64,000 nt of DNA from Hyphomonas polymorpha PS728 (GTDB lineage Bacteria; Pseudomonadota; Alphaproteobacteria; Caulobacterales; Hyphomonadaceae): assembly GCF_000685315.1 (NCBI RefSeq), contig NZ_ARYM01000010.1:1-64000 (forward strand), in the 5' to 3' direction. Of the stretch, positions 39,496-49,081 are shown piece by piece. The position numbers were made by a program, and so were the translations under genes. The notes under the pieces are model-generated. The model was not told the origin of the DNA and searched no databases. It saw nothing but the letters and a program-made list of their open reading frames with translations. Every line of letters begins with the position of its first letter. Position 1 is the stretch's first letter.

Positions 39496-41139
39496 ATGAG
39501 CAAAGCTGTGCGCAGCCATGGATTCACTGCGCTTGGGCCTTTGCATGAGGCCTTCGCGCGCCTTTCGGGGCTGCCGGCTCTGGCTGCTGCGTTTGCGCTC
39601 GGCGCGCTGTCTGCGGTCGCCTTCGCGCCCTTTCATTTCAGCGCCGTGCTGGTCATTTCCTTCACCGGCATTGTCTGGATGATTGACGGCGCGCGCGCCC
39701 AGGCCCGCTGGGGCAGGGCGGTGTTTCTGCGCGGATGGGCCTTCGGAACGGGTTTCTTCCTGATCAGCCTTCACTGGACGGCCATGCCTTTCCTGGTCGA
39801 TCCGGCGCGGACGATCTGGTTCATCTGGATGCCGCTGATTCTGCTGCCGGCAGGCATGGCGATCATCTGGGGCGTCTTCACCGCCATGGCAGGCGCATTC
39901 TGGTCGGCCTCACCCTCGCGCGTTTTCATCTTCTCCCTCTTCTTCGCCCTTGCGGAGTTTACCCGGGGCCATCTCTTCGGCGGCTTCCCCTGGAATCTTC
40001 CGGGCACGACCTGGATTCCGGGCGGTGCGCTTTCGCAGGCCGCGTCCCTGGGCGGCGTTTACTGGCTGACCCTGATGACCGTGTTCATCATGGCTTCGCC
40101 GGCTGCGCTGGTTGATACGCGCGACGCGCGCGGTATTCCGGTTCGGGTCGCGCCCGCGCTGGTTTCTGTCGTGGCGCTTGCGCTCGGCTGGGCCTGGGGG
40201 GCAAACCGCACCGAAGAAACCTCTCCGCTCACCGATCAGGCGGTTGTGGTGATGGACGCGGGCGTTCCGCAGGACAAATGGGACACGCTGGGGCCTGATC
40301 CGGTTCTTTATGAATACCTGCGTATGCTGACCTATCCTGACAGCCGTCCGGGCGACATCGTCGTCTGGCCCGAAGCGGCGGTGCCAGCCTATTTGCTGCA
40401 GGACGCCAACGCGCTGGACGCGATTGCAGCCTATATCGGCCAGCGCAAGCTGATCGCAGGCACGACGCGCTATGAGCTGACGACCACTGACAGCCGGACA
40501 TATTATAACAGCCTCGCGGTGATGGATGAGACCGTCAATCAGACCGGGCCGCTGGCGCTTTATGACAAGCACCGGCTTGTCCCGTTCGGCGAACTCGCTG
40601 CCATCAATTTCATTCCCTATGGGCCCCAGCTCAGCGGGATGCTGCCGCCGACGGTCCAGCGGCTTGCCGCAGATGGGTTCCGGCCAGGGGCCGGGGCCAC
40701 CGCGATCGATACGGGCGGCCTGCCGGCCTTTGTCGCGCTGATCTGTTATGAAGGCCTGTTCCCGGAAATCTCGCGCGGCGTGAACCTGACTGACCGGGCG
40801 CAGTGGATGGTCCTGATCTCCAATGATGCCTGGTTCGGGCGCGGGATGGGGCCAGCGCAGCATTACGCCCAGAACCGCTACCGCTCGATCGAGACGGGCC
40901 TGCCCCTGGTTCGGGCGGCTAATCGGGGCACGTCCGGCATTGTGGACGGCTATGGCCGCGAGATCATGCGGACCATTCCGGCTGAAACGGCGCCGGAGGG
41001 CTGGTCGACATCATATGGCCGGGCGCGGCTGCCCGTGGCCGCCGAAGTGACCCTGTTCCAGAGCCGGATTGGCGCGGCACTGTTCTGGATTTCGCTCTGC
41101 TTGTTCGCGCTACTGGCCTTCGCGACCTGGAGACGGTAA
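39496..41139 (+). CDS. lnt: Apolipoprotein N-acyltransferase Lnt
   Basis: Lnt adds the third acyl chain to the N-terminal cysteine of lipoproteins, using phospholipid as donor, at the periplasmic face of the inner membrane. The 547-residue protein has about six N-terminal transmembrane helices, a periplasmic nitrilase (C-N hydrolase) domain and a C-terminal helix. The catalytic triad contexts are the glutamate in VVWPEAAVPAYL, the lysine in LYDKHRLVPFGE and the cysteine in ALICYEGLFPE. It is the last gene of the miaB block before the HTH regulator. Confidence 0.96.
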   Translation: MSKAVRSHGFTALGPLHEAFARLSGLPALAAAFALGALSAVAFAPFHFSAVLVISFTGIVWMIDGARAQARWGRAVFLRGWAFGTGFFLISLHWTAMPFLVDPARTIWFIWMPLILLPAGMAIIWGVFTAMAGAFWSASPSRVFIFSLFFALAEFTRGHLFGGFPWNLPGTTWIPGGALSQAASLGGVYWLTLMTVFIMASPAALVDTRDARGIPVRVAPALVSVVALALGWAWGANRTEETSPLTDQAVVVMDAGVPQDKWDTLGPDPVLYEYLRMLTYPDSRPGDIVVWPEAAVPAYLLQDANALDAIAAYIGQRKLIAGTTRYELTTTDSRTYYNSLAVMDETVNQTGPLALYDKHRLVPFGELAAINFIPYGPQLSGMLPPTVQRLAADGFRPGAGATAIDTGGLPAFVALICYEGLFPEISRGVNLTDRAQWMVLISNDAWFGRGMGPAQHYAQNRYRSIETGLPLVRAANRGTSGIVDGYGREIMRTIPAETAPEGWSTSYGRARLPVAAEVTLFQSRIGAALFWISLCLFALLAFATWRR

Positions 41140-41183
41140 GGGCATCTCTTTGCGGAAATGCGCGGCGCGCCCAGGATCAGGTC

Positions 41184-41621
41184 ATGTCAGAAAGCAAATT
41201 GCCGAGTGATATTGACCGCATCGTCGGAGAAAACATCTACCGCCAGCGCCGCAGGCTGAAACTCACACAGGAAAGACTGGGCGAATTGCTGGGTCTGACC
41301 TTTCAGCAGGTGCAAAAGTACGAAAAGGGCGTGAACCGGGTTTCCGCCGGCCGCTTGTATGAGATTGCGAACGTGCTGGAAGTTCCCGTCGGCTTCTTCT
41401 TCGAAGGGGCCGGTGCGCCCTCCTTCCGGGAAGCACCGGGATTGGCCGAGGACACCGAGGAGCCCCGCATCGCGATTTTGTCCGATGAGGTGCTTCAACT
41501 GATCGACGCTTTCCAAAAGATCAATGACGCCTCCTTGCGCCGCTCCCTGCTGGCCACCATTCAGGCGGCCGCCTCGGCCTTTGAAACCCGCGCAACGCAG
41601 CAGGAACAGTATGAGCAGTAG
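41184..41621 (+). CDS. XRE-family helix-turn-helix regulator
   Basis: The 145-residue protein has a Cro/CI-type HTH (about residues 15-72) with QRRRLKLTQERLGELLGLTFQQVQKYEKGVNRVSAGRLYEIA in parts, followed by a C-terminal helical part with FFFEGAGAP and LLATIQAAASAFE. This regulator is conserved next to lnt in many alphaproteobacteria, which suggests a core cellular role, but the target is unknown here. Its last codons overlap the trmB start by 11 bp in a different frame. Confidence 0.9.
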   Translation: MSESKLPSDIDRIVGENIYRQRRRLKLTQERLGELLGLTFQQVQKYEKGVNRVSAGRLYEIANVLEVPVGFFFEGAGAPSFREAPGLAEDTEEPRIAILSDEVLQLIDAFQKINDASLRRSLLATIQAAASAFETRATQQEQYEQ

Positions 41622-42312
41622 CGCAGAAGACAGCCAGTTCCGGGACCGGCCGCTGCGCAGTTTTGGCCGGACAGGCGGGCGCCCTCTCTCTCCCCGGCAG
41701 AAAACGCTGATGGCTGAGACGCTGGATGCCTGGCGTATCCTTGAGGGCGAAGACCCCATTGATCTTGCTGGGATTTTCCCGGGAATGACGGCCTTTTGGC
41801 TGGAAATCGGTTTTGGCGGCGCCGAGCATATGATCGCTCAGGCAGGCCGCAGTCCGGACACCGGCATCGTCGGCTGCGAACCCTTTCTCGAAGGGGTGGC
41901 CAAGGCCCTTGCCGGGATTGAGGATACGGGCGCCGGCAATATTCGCCTCTGGCCGGATGACGCGCGCCCGCTGATCGCGCGCCTGCCGGATCAGAGCCTT
42001 GACCGGACCTTCATCCTTTTTCCGGACCCATGGCCCAAGCGTCGCCAGCATAAGCGCAGGCTGGTGCAGCCGGCATTCCTGGACGCGCTCTACCCGAAAC
42101 TGAAGCCCGGCGGCCATCTCCGCTTTGCCACGGATGTGAAAAGCTATGCCGATGAAGCGTTGCTGACTTTCCTCACCGATGGCCGCTTTGAATGGCTGGC
42201 GCAGGCCGCCGATGACTGGCGCGTTTCCCCGGCTGATCATGTGACGACCCGCTACGAATCCAAGCAGCTGGGGGATTGCCGGCCGGTCTGGTTCGACTTC
42301 CGGATTCGCTGA
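41611..42312 (+). CDS. trmB: tRNA (guanine-N7-)-methyltransferase TrmB
   Basis: TrmB makes m7G46 in the tRNA variable loop using S-adenosylmethionine. The 233-residue enzyme has the opening RSFGRTGGRPLSPRQ, SAM motif WLEIGFGGAEHM, GCEPFLEGVAKAL and the signature FPDPWPKRRQHKRRLVQPAFL. The start at MSSSAEDSQF overlaps the regulator stop; an earlier in-frame start would extend through the regulator gene. The region after it, to cspA, is a long leader. Confidence 0.95.
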   Translation: MSSSAEDSQFRDRPLRSFGRTGGRPLSPRQKTLMAETLDAWRILEGEDPIDLAGIFPGMTAFWLEIGFGGAEHMIAQAGRSPDTGIVGCEPFLEGVAKALAGIEDTGAGNIRLWPDDARPLIARLPDQSLDRTFILFPDPWPKRRQHKRRLVQPAFLDALYPKLKPGGHLRFATDVKSYADEALLTFLTDGRFEWLAQAADDWRVSPADHVTTRYESKQLGDCRPVWFDFRIR

Positions 42313-42372
42313 TCTGACGGTGGTTCTTGACGAAAACCCCCGTACATGCGCAAATCTAGGCTATCGAAACCG

Positions 42373-42406
42373 GTCGGTCTGAATATCAAGACCCCGTCAG
42401 ACCGAC
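42373..42406 (+). promoter_or_regulatory. Perfect 10-bp inverted repeat in the cspA leader
   Basis: GTCGGTCTGA and TCAGACCGAC are exact reverse complements with a 14-nt loop, about 95 bp upstream of the cold-shock gene start and after the trmB stop. Cold-shock mRNAs often carry long structured 5' leaders that act as thermosensors, so a regulatory RNA hairpin is plausible. Confidence 0.5.
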
Positions 42407-42498
42407 GGCAATGACTTTCCCTCCTCCGAGTTTCGACAGGCACCGCAAGGCGTAATTCCGCGTCTGCGCGGCCGACGGAACGGCAAAGGAAAGCCATT

Positions 42499-42708
42499 AT
42501 GGCAACCGGCAAAGTAAAATGGTTCAACGATCAGAAGGGCTTCGGCTTCATCAAGCCGGATGATGGCGGCTCGGACGTTTTCGTCCACATTTCTGCTGTC
42601 GAGCGCTCGGGCCTCAAAACCCTCGCTGAGAACCAGTCGATCTCCTACGAGCTCTACAAAGACGAGCGCCGCGGCAAGACCTCGGCTGTGGACCTGAAAG
42701 TCCTCTAA
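42499..42708 (+). CDS. cspA: Cold-shock domain protein (CspA family)
   Basis: The 69-residue single CSD protein binds single-stranded nucleic acid and acts as an RNA chaperone. RNP1 is KGFGFIKPD and RNP2 is DVFVHIS; the start [17 protein letters not shown] is typical. A leader of roughly 150 nt containing an inverted repeat, and an AAAGGAAAG ribosome-binding site, precede the ATG. A strong terminator follows. It therefore looks like its own short transcript inserted between trmB and rimP. Whether it is cold-inducible cannot be told from sequence. Confidence 0.96.
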   Translation: MATGKVKWFNDQKGFGFIKPDDGGSDVFVHISAVERSGLKTLAENQSISYELYKDERRGKTSAVDLKVL

Positions 42709-42740
42709 GTCTTTATCTGACCTCCTCGGGAACAGATCGC

Positions 42741-42775
42741 GGCGGCTTCCGGAAGGAAGCCGCCGTTTGCTTTTG
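42741..42775 (+). terminator. Rho-independent terminator after cspA
   Basis: A perfect 10-bp stem, GGCGGCTTCC with GGAAGCCGCC around a GGAA loop, is followed by GTTTGCTTTT. It lies 33 bp after the cspA stop. Confidence 0.9.
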
Positions 42776-42805
42776 GGTTTCTCTGCAGACCCGGCACACA
42801 CCCCC

Positions 42806-42834
42806 TCGACATCCCTATCAATTGCGACTATCTA
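42806..42834 (+). promoter_or_regulatory. Candidate promoter for the rimP-nusA-infB operon
   Basis: TCGACA, 17 bp, TATCTA gives a near-consensus vegetative promoter (5/6 in the -35, 4/6 in the -10). It sits between the cspA terminator and the rimP leader hairpin and would start transcription near 42841. No experimental evidence. Confidence 0.4.
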
Positions 42835-42856
42835 GCCGCCAAGTCGAAATATATCG

Positions 42857-42888
42857 GCGGCGGGTCCGGAAACGGGTCCGCCGCTTTT
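42857..42888 (+). terminator. Terminator-like hairpin in the rimP leader (possible attenuator)
   Basis: GCGGCGG pairs with CCGCCGC across a 14-nt loop and is followed directly by TTTTCG, ending 27 nt before the rimP start and downstream of the candidate promoter. It is not the cspA terminator, which is a separate structure. It could attenuate the operon that encodes the termination factor NusA. Confidence 0.5.
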
Positions 42889-42915
42889 CGTTAGCCCGGA
42901 GCCTGCCCCCTACTC

Positions 42916-43512
42916 ATGATCGTTCTGACCGAACAGGAACGCCGTCTTCTTTCGCTGGTCCAGCCTGTGGCTGAGGGCATCGGGATGGAAATCGTGCGCC
43001 TGCGCGTCCAGGGAGGGCGCCGCCCGCACCTGCAGATCATGGCCGAACGGGCAGGGGGCGCGCCCACGGATGTGGAAGATTGCGCACGGCTTTCGCGGGC
43101 GCTTTCGCCCACGCTGGACGCCGCAGACCCGATTTCCGAAGCCTATACGCTGGAAGTATCAACGCCGGGCATCGACCGGCCGCTGACGCGCCCCGGCGAC
43201 TTTGCCCGCTGGATCGGCCATGCCGTGAAGATTGAACTGGCGCGCCCGATTGATGGCCGCCGCCGCTTCACCGGCGTCATCACCGGCGAAGACCAGGACG
43301 GCGCCCATATCGAGCTTGACGATGAGACCGAACTCGTTGCGGGCATTCACGAAATGAGCCGGGCGAGCCTCGTGCTCACGGACGAATTGATTGAAGCCGC
43401 ACGCGCTGCCGGGAACCTGCCGCCGCAGCCGGAAGATGATGAAGAATCCCTCGCCGATTTCGAGATCGACGAGTCCGAAGACGAAGATGAAGAGACAGGA
43501 GATGTCCAATGA
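42916..43512 (+). CDS. rimP: Ribosome maturation factor RimP
   Basis: RimP assists 30S subunit assembly by helping uS12/uS19 incorporation. The 198-residue protein has an N-terminal domain with IVRLRVQGGRRPHLQIMAER and the SEAYTLEVSTPGIDRPLTRPGDFARW signature in parts. It then has a C-terminal SH3-like domain and a long acidic tail (about residues 170-198), longer than in E. coli. Its stop overlaps the nusA start by 4 bp. First gene of the rimP-nusA-ylxR-infB-rbfA transcription unit. Confidence 0.95.
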   Translation: MIVLTEQERRLLSLVQPVAEGIGMEIVRLRVQGGRRPHLQIMAERAGGAPTDVEDCARLSRALSPTLDAADPISEAYTLEVSTPGIDRPLTRPGDFARWIGHAVKIELARPIDGRRRFTGVITGEDQDGAHIELDDETELVAGIHEMSRASLVLTDELIEAARAAGNLPPQPEDDEESLADFEIDESEDEDEETGDVQ

Positions 43513-45281
43513 GCGCCATCGGCGTTTCAGCCAACCGGCTTGAAATCCTGCAGATCGCCAAGGCGGTTGCCGAGGAGAAGTCGATTGACCAGCGTATCGT
43601 CATCGAGGCGATGCAGGAGGCAATCGAAAAGGCCGCCAAGGCCAAGTACGGCCAGGAGCATGACATCCGGGCCCGGATCGATGCGGCGACCGGCGAACAG
43701 ACGCTGTGGCGCGTGCAGACGGTTGTGGCCGATGAAGAGTTCGAAGACGAAGCCAAGCAGCTGCGCCTCTCTGAAGCCAAGCGGATCGACTCCTCGCTGG
43801 AGCCGGGCAGCGAGCTGAAGGAAGAACTGCCGCCGTTCGATTTCGGCCGCGTGGCGGCCCAGACCGCCAAGCAGGTGATCACGCAGAAAGTGCGCGATGC
43901 CGAGCGTGAGCGCCAGTATAATGAATACAAGGACCGTGTTGGCGAGATTGTCTCCGGCATCGTCAAGCGCGTCGAGTATGGCCATGTGATCGTCGATCTC
44001 GGCCGCGCCGAAGGCATCATCCGCCGCAATGACGGTATCCCGCGCGAGAACTTCCAGCCGAACGACCGCGTCCGGGCTTACCTCTACAAGGTGAGCCGCG
44101 AAGTGAAGGGCCCTCAGATATTCCTGTCGCGCGCAGCGCCGGACTTCATGCGCAAGCTGTTCGCCCAAGAAGTGCCGGAAGTCTATGAAGGTGTCATTCA
44201 GATCAAGGCTTGTGCCCGCGATCCGGGTAGCCGCGCCAAGATCGGCGTGATCTCCAATGACAGTTCGATCGATCCGGTCGGCGCCTGTGTCGGTATGCGC
44301 GGCGCGCGTGTCCAGGCGGTTGTCGGCGAGCTTTCGGGCGAGAAGATCGACATCATCCCGTGGAGCTTCGACGCGGCAACGTTCATCGTGAACGCGCTGC
44401 AGCCGGCAGAAGTCTCAAAGGTTGTGCTCGATGAAGATGAGCGCCGGGTTGAGGTTGTCGTGGCCGACGACCAGTTCCCGCTCGCCATCGGCCGCCGCGG
44501 TCAGAACGTGCGTCTGGCCTCCCAGCTTACCGGCTGGCAAATCGACCTGATTACCGAGTCGGCAGATTCCGAGCGCTTCCAGAAGGAATTCCAGGAGCGT
44601 ACCGAACTCTTCATGAAAGCTCTGGATGCGGATGAAACGCTTGCCCAGCTGCTGGCCTCTGAAGGTTTCGAGTCGGTTGAAGAGATCGCCTATGTCGCCC
44701 CGGATGATTTCATCACGATCGAGGGTTTCGACACCGATGTGGCCGAAGAGCTGCAGGAGCGCGCCCGCGAATATCTTGAGCGCGTCGCCGCCGAAAACGA
44801 TGCCAAGCGCCGGGAACTCGGCGTGACGGACGAAGTCATGGCGCTGGAAGGCATGACGCCGTCCTTTGCCGTGAAGCTCGGCCAGGAAGGCGTGACGAGG
44901 GTTGAGGATGTCGCCGGTCTCGTGCCCGATGACATCACCGGCTATCGCGAGCCGGGTCCGGACGGGAAACCCGTCTGGGTCGAGGGCATCCTCAAGAAAG
45001 GCGAAATGCGCAAGGACGACGCCAATCTGTTCGTGATGAAGGCGCGCGTTGCAGCTGGCTGGATCGAGCCGGAAGCCATCGAGGAAATGCTGGCGCAGCA
45101 ACAGTCGACTGAAGCAGCCCCTGAGCTGACCGAAGAGGAGCGTGCGCTCCTTGCCCTCGGTGAGCTGGGCAATTCGGGCGATGATGATGAAGAGGAAGAG
45201 GCCCTTGCCGAGGAACTCGGCATTGATCTCTCCGAGCTTGAATCGGAGGGCGGCGATGACGAAGCCGCATCCCGAGAGTGA
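43509..45281 (+). CDS. nusA: Transcription termination/antitermination factor NusA
   Basis: The 590-residue NusA has the N-terminal RNA-polymerase-binding domain (about residues 1-130), S1 domain (about 135-200, VGEIVSGIVKRVEYGHVIVDLG in parts), and two KH domains (about 205-350, VGACVGMRGARVQAVVGEL and AIGRRGQNVRLASQLTGW). C-terminal helix-hairpin-helix repeats follow, with ASEGFESVEEIAYV and VALEGMTPSFAVK-like segments, then a strongly acidic tail. It modulates pausing, termination and antitermination. It is flanked by rimP (ATGA overlap) and by the ylxR/L7Ae gene, whose start lies inside its end. Confidence 0.97.
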   Translation: MSAIGVSANRLEILQIAKAVAEEKSIDQRIVIEAMQEAIEKAAKAKYGQEHDIRARIDAATGEQTLWRVQTVVADEEFEDEAKQLRLSEAKRIDSSLEPGSELKEELPPFDFGRVAAQTAKQVITQKVRDAERERQYNEYKDRVGEIVSGIVKRVEYGHVIVDLGRAEGIIRRNDGIPRENFQPNDRVRAYLYKVSREVKGPQIFLSRAAPDFMRKLFAQEVPEVYEGVIQIKACARDPGSRAKIGVISNDSSIDPVGACVGMRGARVQAVVGELSGEKIDIIPWSFDAATFIVNALQPAEVSKVVLDEDERRVEVVVADDQFPLAIGRRGQNVRLASQLTGWQIDLITESADSERFQKEFQERTELFMKALDADETLAQLLASEGFESVEEIAYVAPDDFITIEGFDTDVAEELQERAREYLERVAAENDAKRRELGVTDEVMALEGMTPSFAVKLGQEGVTRVEDVAGLVPDDITGYREPGPDGKPVWVEGILKKGEMRKDDANLFVMKARVAAGWIEPEAIEEMLAQQQSTEAAPELTEEERALLALGELGNSGDDDEEEEALAEELGIDLSELESEGGDDEAASRE

Positions 45282-45942
45282 TCCGCGCCTGATCGCAGAC
45301 AATTCGGAAGATGGTCCGGGCGAGGAGGATGCCTCCTCGCCCGAGCGCCAGTGCGCGGTTACTCGCGAGCGGCTGCCGAAGGCGGCCATGCTGCGCTTTG
45401 TGCTCTCGCCTGATGGTGTTGTGACGCCGGACATTCAGGAGCGCCTGCCGGGCAGGGGCGTCTGGGTGAAGGCTGACCGGGGCGCGGTTGAGATTGCCAC
45501 CAAGAAGGGGGCTTTCGCGCGCGGGTTCAAATCTCAGGTCACGGTGCCTGAGGGGCTCGCCGATCTGGTCGAGCGCCTGTTGCTCAAGCGCTGTGTCGAC
45601 ACGCTGGGCCTTGCGCGCAAGGCCGGGCAGGCCATATGCGGATATGATCAGGTGCGCGATGCGCTGCGGGATGGATTCCCGGCCTTCCTGCTTGAAGCGG
45701 CCGATGGTGCGGAAGATGGCCGCTCGAAGGTATATTTTCTCGCAAAAGCCCTATATAGCGACGTGAAAGTCGCCGGAGCGCTCAGCGCACCGGAATTGGG
45801 CATGGCATTTGGACGCGACCGTGTGATACACGGGCTCGTCCGTAGGGGGCCCATCGCGGATTCCTGGGAGATCGCCTATCGGCGCCTCACCGGATTTCGG
45901 GAGGCACCAGAGCTGACCTGGTTCCAGGAAACGGGCCGATAA
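45256..45942 (+). CDS. ylxR: YlxR (DUF448) - L7Ae-like RNA-binding fusion protein
   Basis: The 228-residue protein fuses an N-terminal YlxR/DUF448 domain (about residues 28-105, RQCAVTRERLPKAAMLRFVLSPDG and LPGRGVWVKADR) to a C-terminal L7Ae/L30e-like domain (about 110-190, LGLARKAGQAICGYDQVRDAL). This fusion is the usual alphaproteobacterial form, while many bacteria encode the two separately or only one. Both parts bind RNA, in keeping with the nusA-infB location. The ATG overlaps the nusA end by 26 bp and has a GGAGGG ribosome-binding site. Confidence 0.9.
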   Translation: MTKPHPESDPRLIADNSEDGPGEEDASSPERQCAVTRERLPKAAMLRFVLSPDGVVTPDIQERLPGRGVWVKADRGAVEIATKKGAFARGFKSQVTVPEGLADLVERLLLKRCVDTLGLARKAGQAICGYDQVRDALRDGFPAFLLEAADGAEDGRSKVYFLAKALYSDVKVAGALSAPELGMAFGRDRVIHGLVRRGPIADSWEIAYRRLTGFREAPELTWFQETGR

Positions 45943-45997
45943 CGGAAACTGCCGGAACACAGAGGTGTTTCGGTGTAATGTGTGATATGTAGGACGA

Positions 45998-48568
45998 ATG
46001 AGCGATACGAACGATCAAGGCAATTCCGGCGGGCGCAAGCCGTTGACTGTGGTGCGGAAGACCTCCGGCACGGTCAAGCAGAGCTTCAGCCATGGGCGCT
46101 CCAAACAGGTGGTCGTCGAGACCAAGAAGCGCCGCCCGGTGTCTGCCGGGGGCGGGCAGGGTGGCGGCGACGCTGGCCCGGCAACGCCGTCTGCTGCCGA
46201 CGCAATGGAAGCAAAGCTGGTCGCGCTCGCTGCCAAGCTCGGGATCACGGTTGCCGAACTCAAAGCCCGGCAGAAGGTGCTCGAGCAGCGCAAGGCCGAA
46301 GAGGCCGCGCGCGCAAAGGATAATGAGCGCGAGAAGGCCGCCCAGGATCGCCTGCGCAACGAACAGGAACGCAAGCAGCAAGAAGCGCGGGAACGCGAAG
46401 AGGCCGAGGCGCGCCGCCGGGCTGAGGAGGAGGCTGCCAAGATAGCCGCCGAGGCAGCTGCCCGTGAGCAGCGCGTGGAACGTCCTACGAAGTCGGCTCG
46501 CCCCGCACCTGCCGTTCAGACCCCTCCGGCCGCCGGAGCAGAAGAAGCCGATGCCGGGCGTCCCAAGCGGGGCGGCGGAAGCCCCAGCAAGCCAGCGCGC
46601 GACGATCGCGCCGAGCGTGCCCGGGAAGTGGCCACCAAGGCGTCGCGCGATGCCGGTGAACGCCGCCGTGGCAAGCTGACGATTGCTTCGGCCCTGGGGG
46701 ACGATGCAGACCGTCAGCGGTCGCTCGCCTCGGTCCGCCGGGCGCGCGAGCGGGAGCGCGAACGCCGTATTGGCGGCGCCGATCACCGCGACAAGGTTTC
46801 GATCGAAGTCACGCTGCCGGAAACGATCACCCTCCAGGATCTCGCCCAGCGTATGAACGAGCGCGTCGCTGACGTCGTGAAATTCATGTTCAAGCAAGGC
46901 GAAATGCTGCGCGGCAACGATATCATCGACGCCGACATGGCAGAGCTGATCGCTGGCGAATTCGGCCACACCGTGAAGCGCGTCTCTGAAGCCGACGTTG
47001 AAATCGGCCTTGAGGGCGCGGACGACCGTGAGGAAGATCTGCAGCCGCGCGCGCCGATCGTCACCATCATGGGCCACGTCGACCACGGCAAGACCTCGCT
47101 GCTCGACGCGCTCCGCAAGACGGACGTGGCTGGCGGAGAGGCTGGCGGCATCACCCAGCATATCGGCGCCTATCAGGTTCAGCTGAAATCCGGCGAGCGG
47201 ATCACGTTCCTGGATACTCCTGGCCACGCCGCCTTCACGGCGATGCGCGCCCGCGGTGCCAACGCCACCGATATCGCCGTTCTGGTGGTTGCGGCGGACG
47301 ATTCCATCAAGCCGCAGACGATTGAGTCCATCAGCCATGCCAAGGCGGCCGGTGTGCCCATCGTTGTGGCAATCACCAAGTCTGACCTGCATGACGCCAA
47401 CCCGGACAAGGTCATCACCGACCTTCTGCAACATGACATTCAGGTCGAATCCATGGGGGGCACGACGCAGGCCGTGAAAGTGTCGGCCAAGACCGGCTTT
47501 GGTCTTGATGAACTGACCGATGCGATTTCGCTGCAGGCCGAAGTGCTCGAACTGAAAGCCAACCCCAACCGCCCCGCCGATGGCGTGGTGATCGAGAGCA
47601 AGCTCGACAAGGGCCGCGGCCCGGTCGCTACGGTTCTGGTCAAACGCGGTACGCTCAAGCGCGGCGACATCGTCGTTGCAGGCGGCAATTGGGGCAAGGT
47701 GCGCGCGCTCGTCGATGAGCGTGGCCAACAGCTTGCCGATGCCGGTCCGTCGCTTCCGGTGGAAGTGCTCGGTCTGGACGGGGCGCCTGATCCTGGTGAC
47801 GTGTTTGTCGTGGTCGAGAACGAGTCCCGCGCCCGCGAGATCACGGAATACCGTGTCCGGACGAAGCGCCAGATTGCCGGCAACGCATCTGTCGCAGCCC
47901 GTGCATCGCTTGACCAGCTGATGAACCGTCTCAAGGATGGTGCCGTCGAGACCAGCGAACTGCCGATCGTTCTCAAGGGCGACGTGCAGGGGTCTGTCGA
48001 GGCGATCACCATGTCGCTCGACAAGATTTCGACCGAAGAAGTCCGCGCCAAGGTCATCCACGGCGCTGTCGGCGGTATCTCCGAATCCGATGTTCTGCTC
48101 GCCCGTTCGTCGGGTGCGCCGATCTTCGCGTTCAACGTCCGCGCCAACAAACAGGCGCGTGACCTGGCCGAGCGTGAAGGCGTCGAGATCCGCTACTATT
48201 CGGTGATCTACGATCTGCTCGACGATGTGAAATCGACGCTGTCGGGCATGCTCGCCCCGGAGAAGCGGGAGACCTTCCTCGGCTATGCCGATATTCTGGA
48301 AGTGTTCAACATCACCAAGGTTGGCAAGGTTGCCGGCTGCCGGATTTCCGAAGGCAAGGTCATGCGGGGCTGCGGCGTGCGCCTGCTGCGCGACAACGTC
48401 GTTATCCACGAAGGCAAGCTCAAGACGCTCAAGCGCTTCAAGGACGAAGTGTCCGAGGTCAATGCCGGTATGGAATGCGGTATGGCGTTCGAGCGCTATG
48501 ACGATATCCGCGTCGGCGACAAGATCGAGTGCTTCCAGGTCGAGGAAATCGCAAGAACGCTTGCGTAA
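45998..48568 (+). CDS. infB: Translation initiation factor IF-2
   Basis: IF-2 is the GTPase that places fMet-tRNA in the ribosomal P site. The 856-residue protein has a low-complexity basic/acidic N-terminal region with the conserved [24 protein letters not shown] in parts and an Arg/Glu/Ala-rich coiled coil (about 90-160). The IF2_N domain lies near 260-310, and the G domain starts at about residue 360 with [21 protein letters not shown] and ITKSDL. C-terminal beta-barrel and fMet-binding domains complete it. It starts 55 bp after ylxR; rbfA follows after 9 bp. Confidence 0.98.
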   Translation: MSDTNDQGNSGGRKPLTVVRKTSGTVKQSFSHGRSKQVVVETKKRRPVSAGGGQGGGDAGPATPSAADAMEAKLVALAAKLGITVAELKARQKVLEQRKAEEAARAKDNEREKAAQDRLRNEQERKQQEAREREEAEARRRAEEEAAKIAAEAAAREQRVERPTKSARPAPAVQTPPAAGAEEADAGRPKRGGGSPSKPARDDRAERAREVATKASRDAGERRRGKLTIASALGDDADRQRSLASVRRARERERERRIGGADHRDKVSIEVTLPETITLQDLAQRMNERVADVVKFMFKQGEMLRGNDIIDADMAELIAGEFGHTVKRVSEADVEIGLEGADDREEDLQPRAPIVTIMGHVDHGKTSLLDALRKTDVAGGEAGGITQHIGAYQVQLKSGERITFLDTPGHAAFTAMRARGANATDIAVLVVAADDSIKPQTIESISHAKAAGVPIVVAITKSDLHDANPDKVITDLLQHDIQVESMGGTTQAVKVSAKTGFGLDELTDAISLQAEVLELKANPNRPADGVVIESKLDKGRGPVATVLVKRGTLKRGDIVVAGGNWGKVRALVDERGQQLADAGPSLPVEVLGLDGAPDPGDVFVVVENESRAREITEYRVRTKRQIAGNASVAARASLDQLMNRLKDGAVETSELPIVLKGDVQGSVEAITMSLDKISTEEVRAKVIHGAVGGISESDVLLARSSGAPIFAFNVRANKQARDLAEREGVEIRYYSVIYDLLDDVKSTLSGMLAPEKRETFLGYADILEVFNITKVGKVAGCRISEGKVMRGCGVRLLRDNVVIHEGKLKTLKRFKDEVSEVNAGMECGMAFERYDDIRVGDKIECFQVEEIARTLA

Positions 48569-48577
48569 CCCTTCGAT

Positions 48578-48985
48578 ATGGCTCGCCGCCCGACACCTCC
48601 CGGTTTACCTTCCCAGCGCCAGTTGCGCGCTGGGGAGATTATCCGTCACGCCCTCGCCGAGATCATCTCGCGCGAGGACTTCCGCGATCCCGATCTGGCC
48701 AATGTGATTGTCACGGTCGGCGAGGTCCGCTGCTCGCCCGATCTCAAGCATGCCAATATCTTTGTCACGCCGCTGGGCGACGAGTCGGAGGAGGGGCGCA
48801 AGCGTCTCACCGAAGCGCTGACCCGCGCGAAGGGATTCCTGCGGGCGCGGCTGGGGCGCGAGATCGACATGAAGTTCACGCCCGAGCTGCATTTCATCGC
48901 GGACGCTTCTTATGATGAGGCAACCGCAATAGACAGGCTGCTGGCCGATCCACGCGTGCGCCGCGATGTGGACAGCCAGGACTGA
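48578..48985 (+). CDS. rbfA: 30S ribosome-binding factor RbfA
   Basis: RbfA is a KH-fold protein needed for 16S rRNA 5'-end processing and 30S maturation, especially in the cold. The 135-residue product has RQLRAGEIIRHALAEIISREDFRDPDL in parts, VIVTVGEVRCSPDLKHANIFV and IDMKFTPELHFIADASYDEA, covering the whole family. It ends at a terminator, so truB is not on the same uninterrupted transcript, unlike many relatives. Confidence 0.96.
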   Translation: MARRPTPPGLPSQRQLRAGEIIRHALAEIISREDFRDPDLANVIVTVGEVRCSPDLKHANIFVTPLGDESEEGRKRLTEALTRAKGFLRARLGREIDMKFTPELHFIADASYDEATAIDRLLADPRVRRDVDSQD

Positions 48986-49016
48986 AGGCAGGCGGCCGCC
49001 GTCTTTCTGCCTTTTT
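48985..49016 (+). terminator. Rho-independent terminator after rbfA
   Basis: AAGGCAG pairs with CTGCCTT around a GC-rich inner palindrome, followed by a run of five T. The structure begins at the rbfA stop and separates the rimP operon from the next gene. Confidence 0.75.
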
Positions 49017-49081
49017 GCTTTGTCATTTGACAAGGAGGGGTGGCCCTGCCAGCCCTTCATATTGGGCAATCGGGGCTCAGA

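Noticed and set aside
45887-48409. 840-residue minus-strand open frame opposite infB
   Set aside because: infB is unmistakable; the antisense frame is an artefact of high GC.
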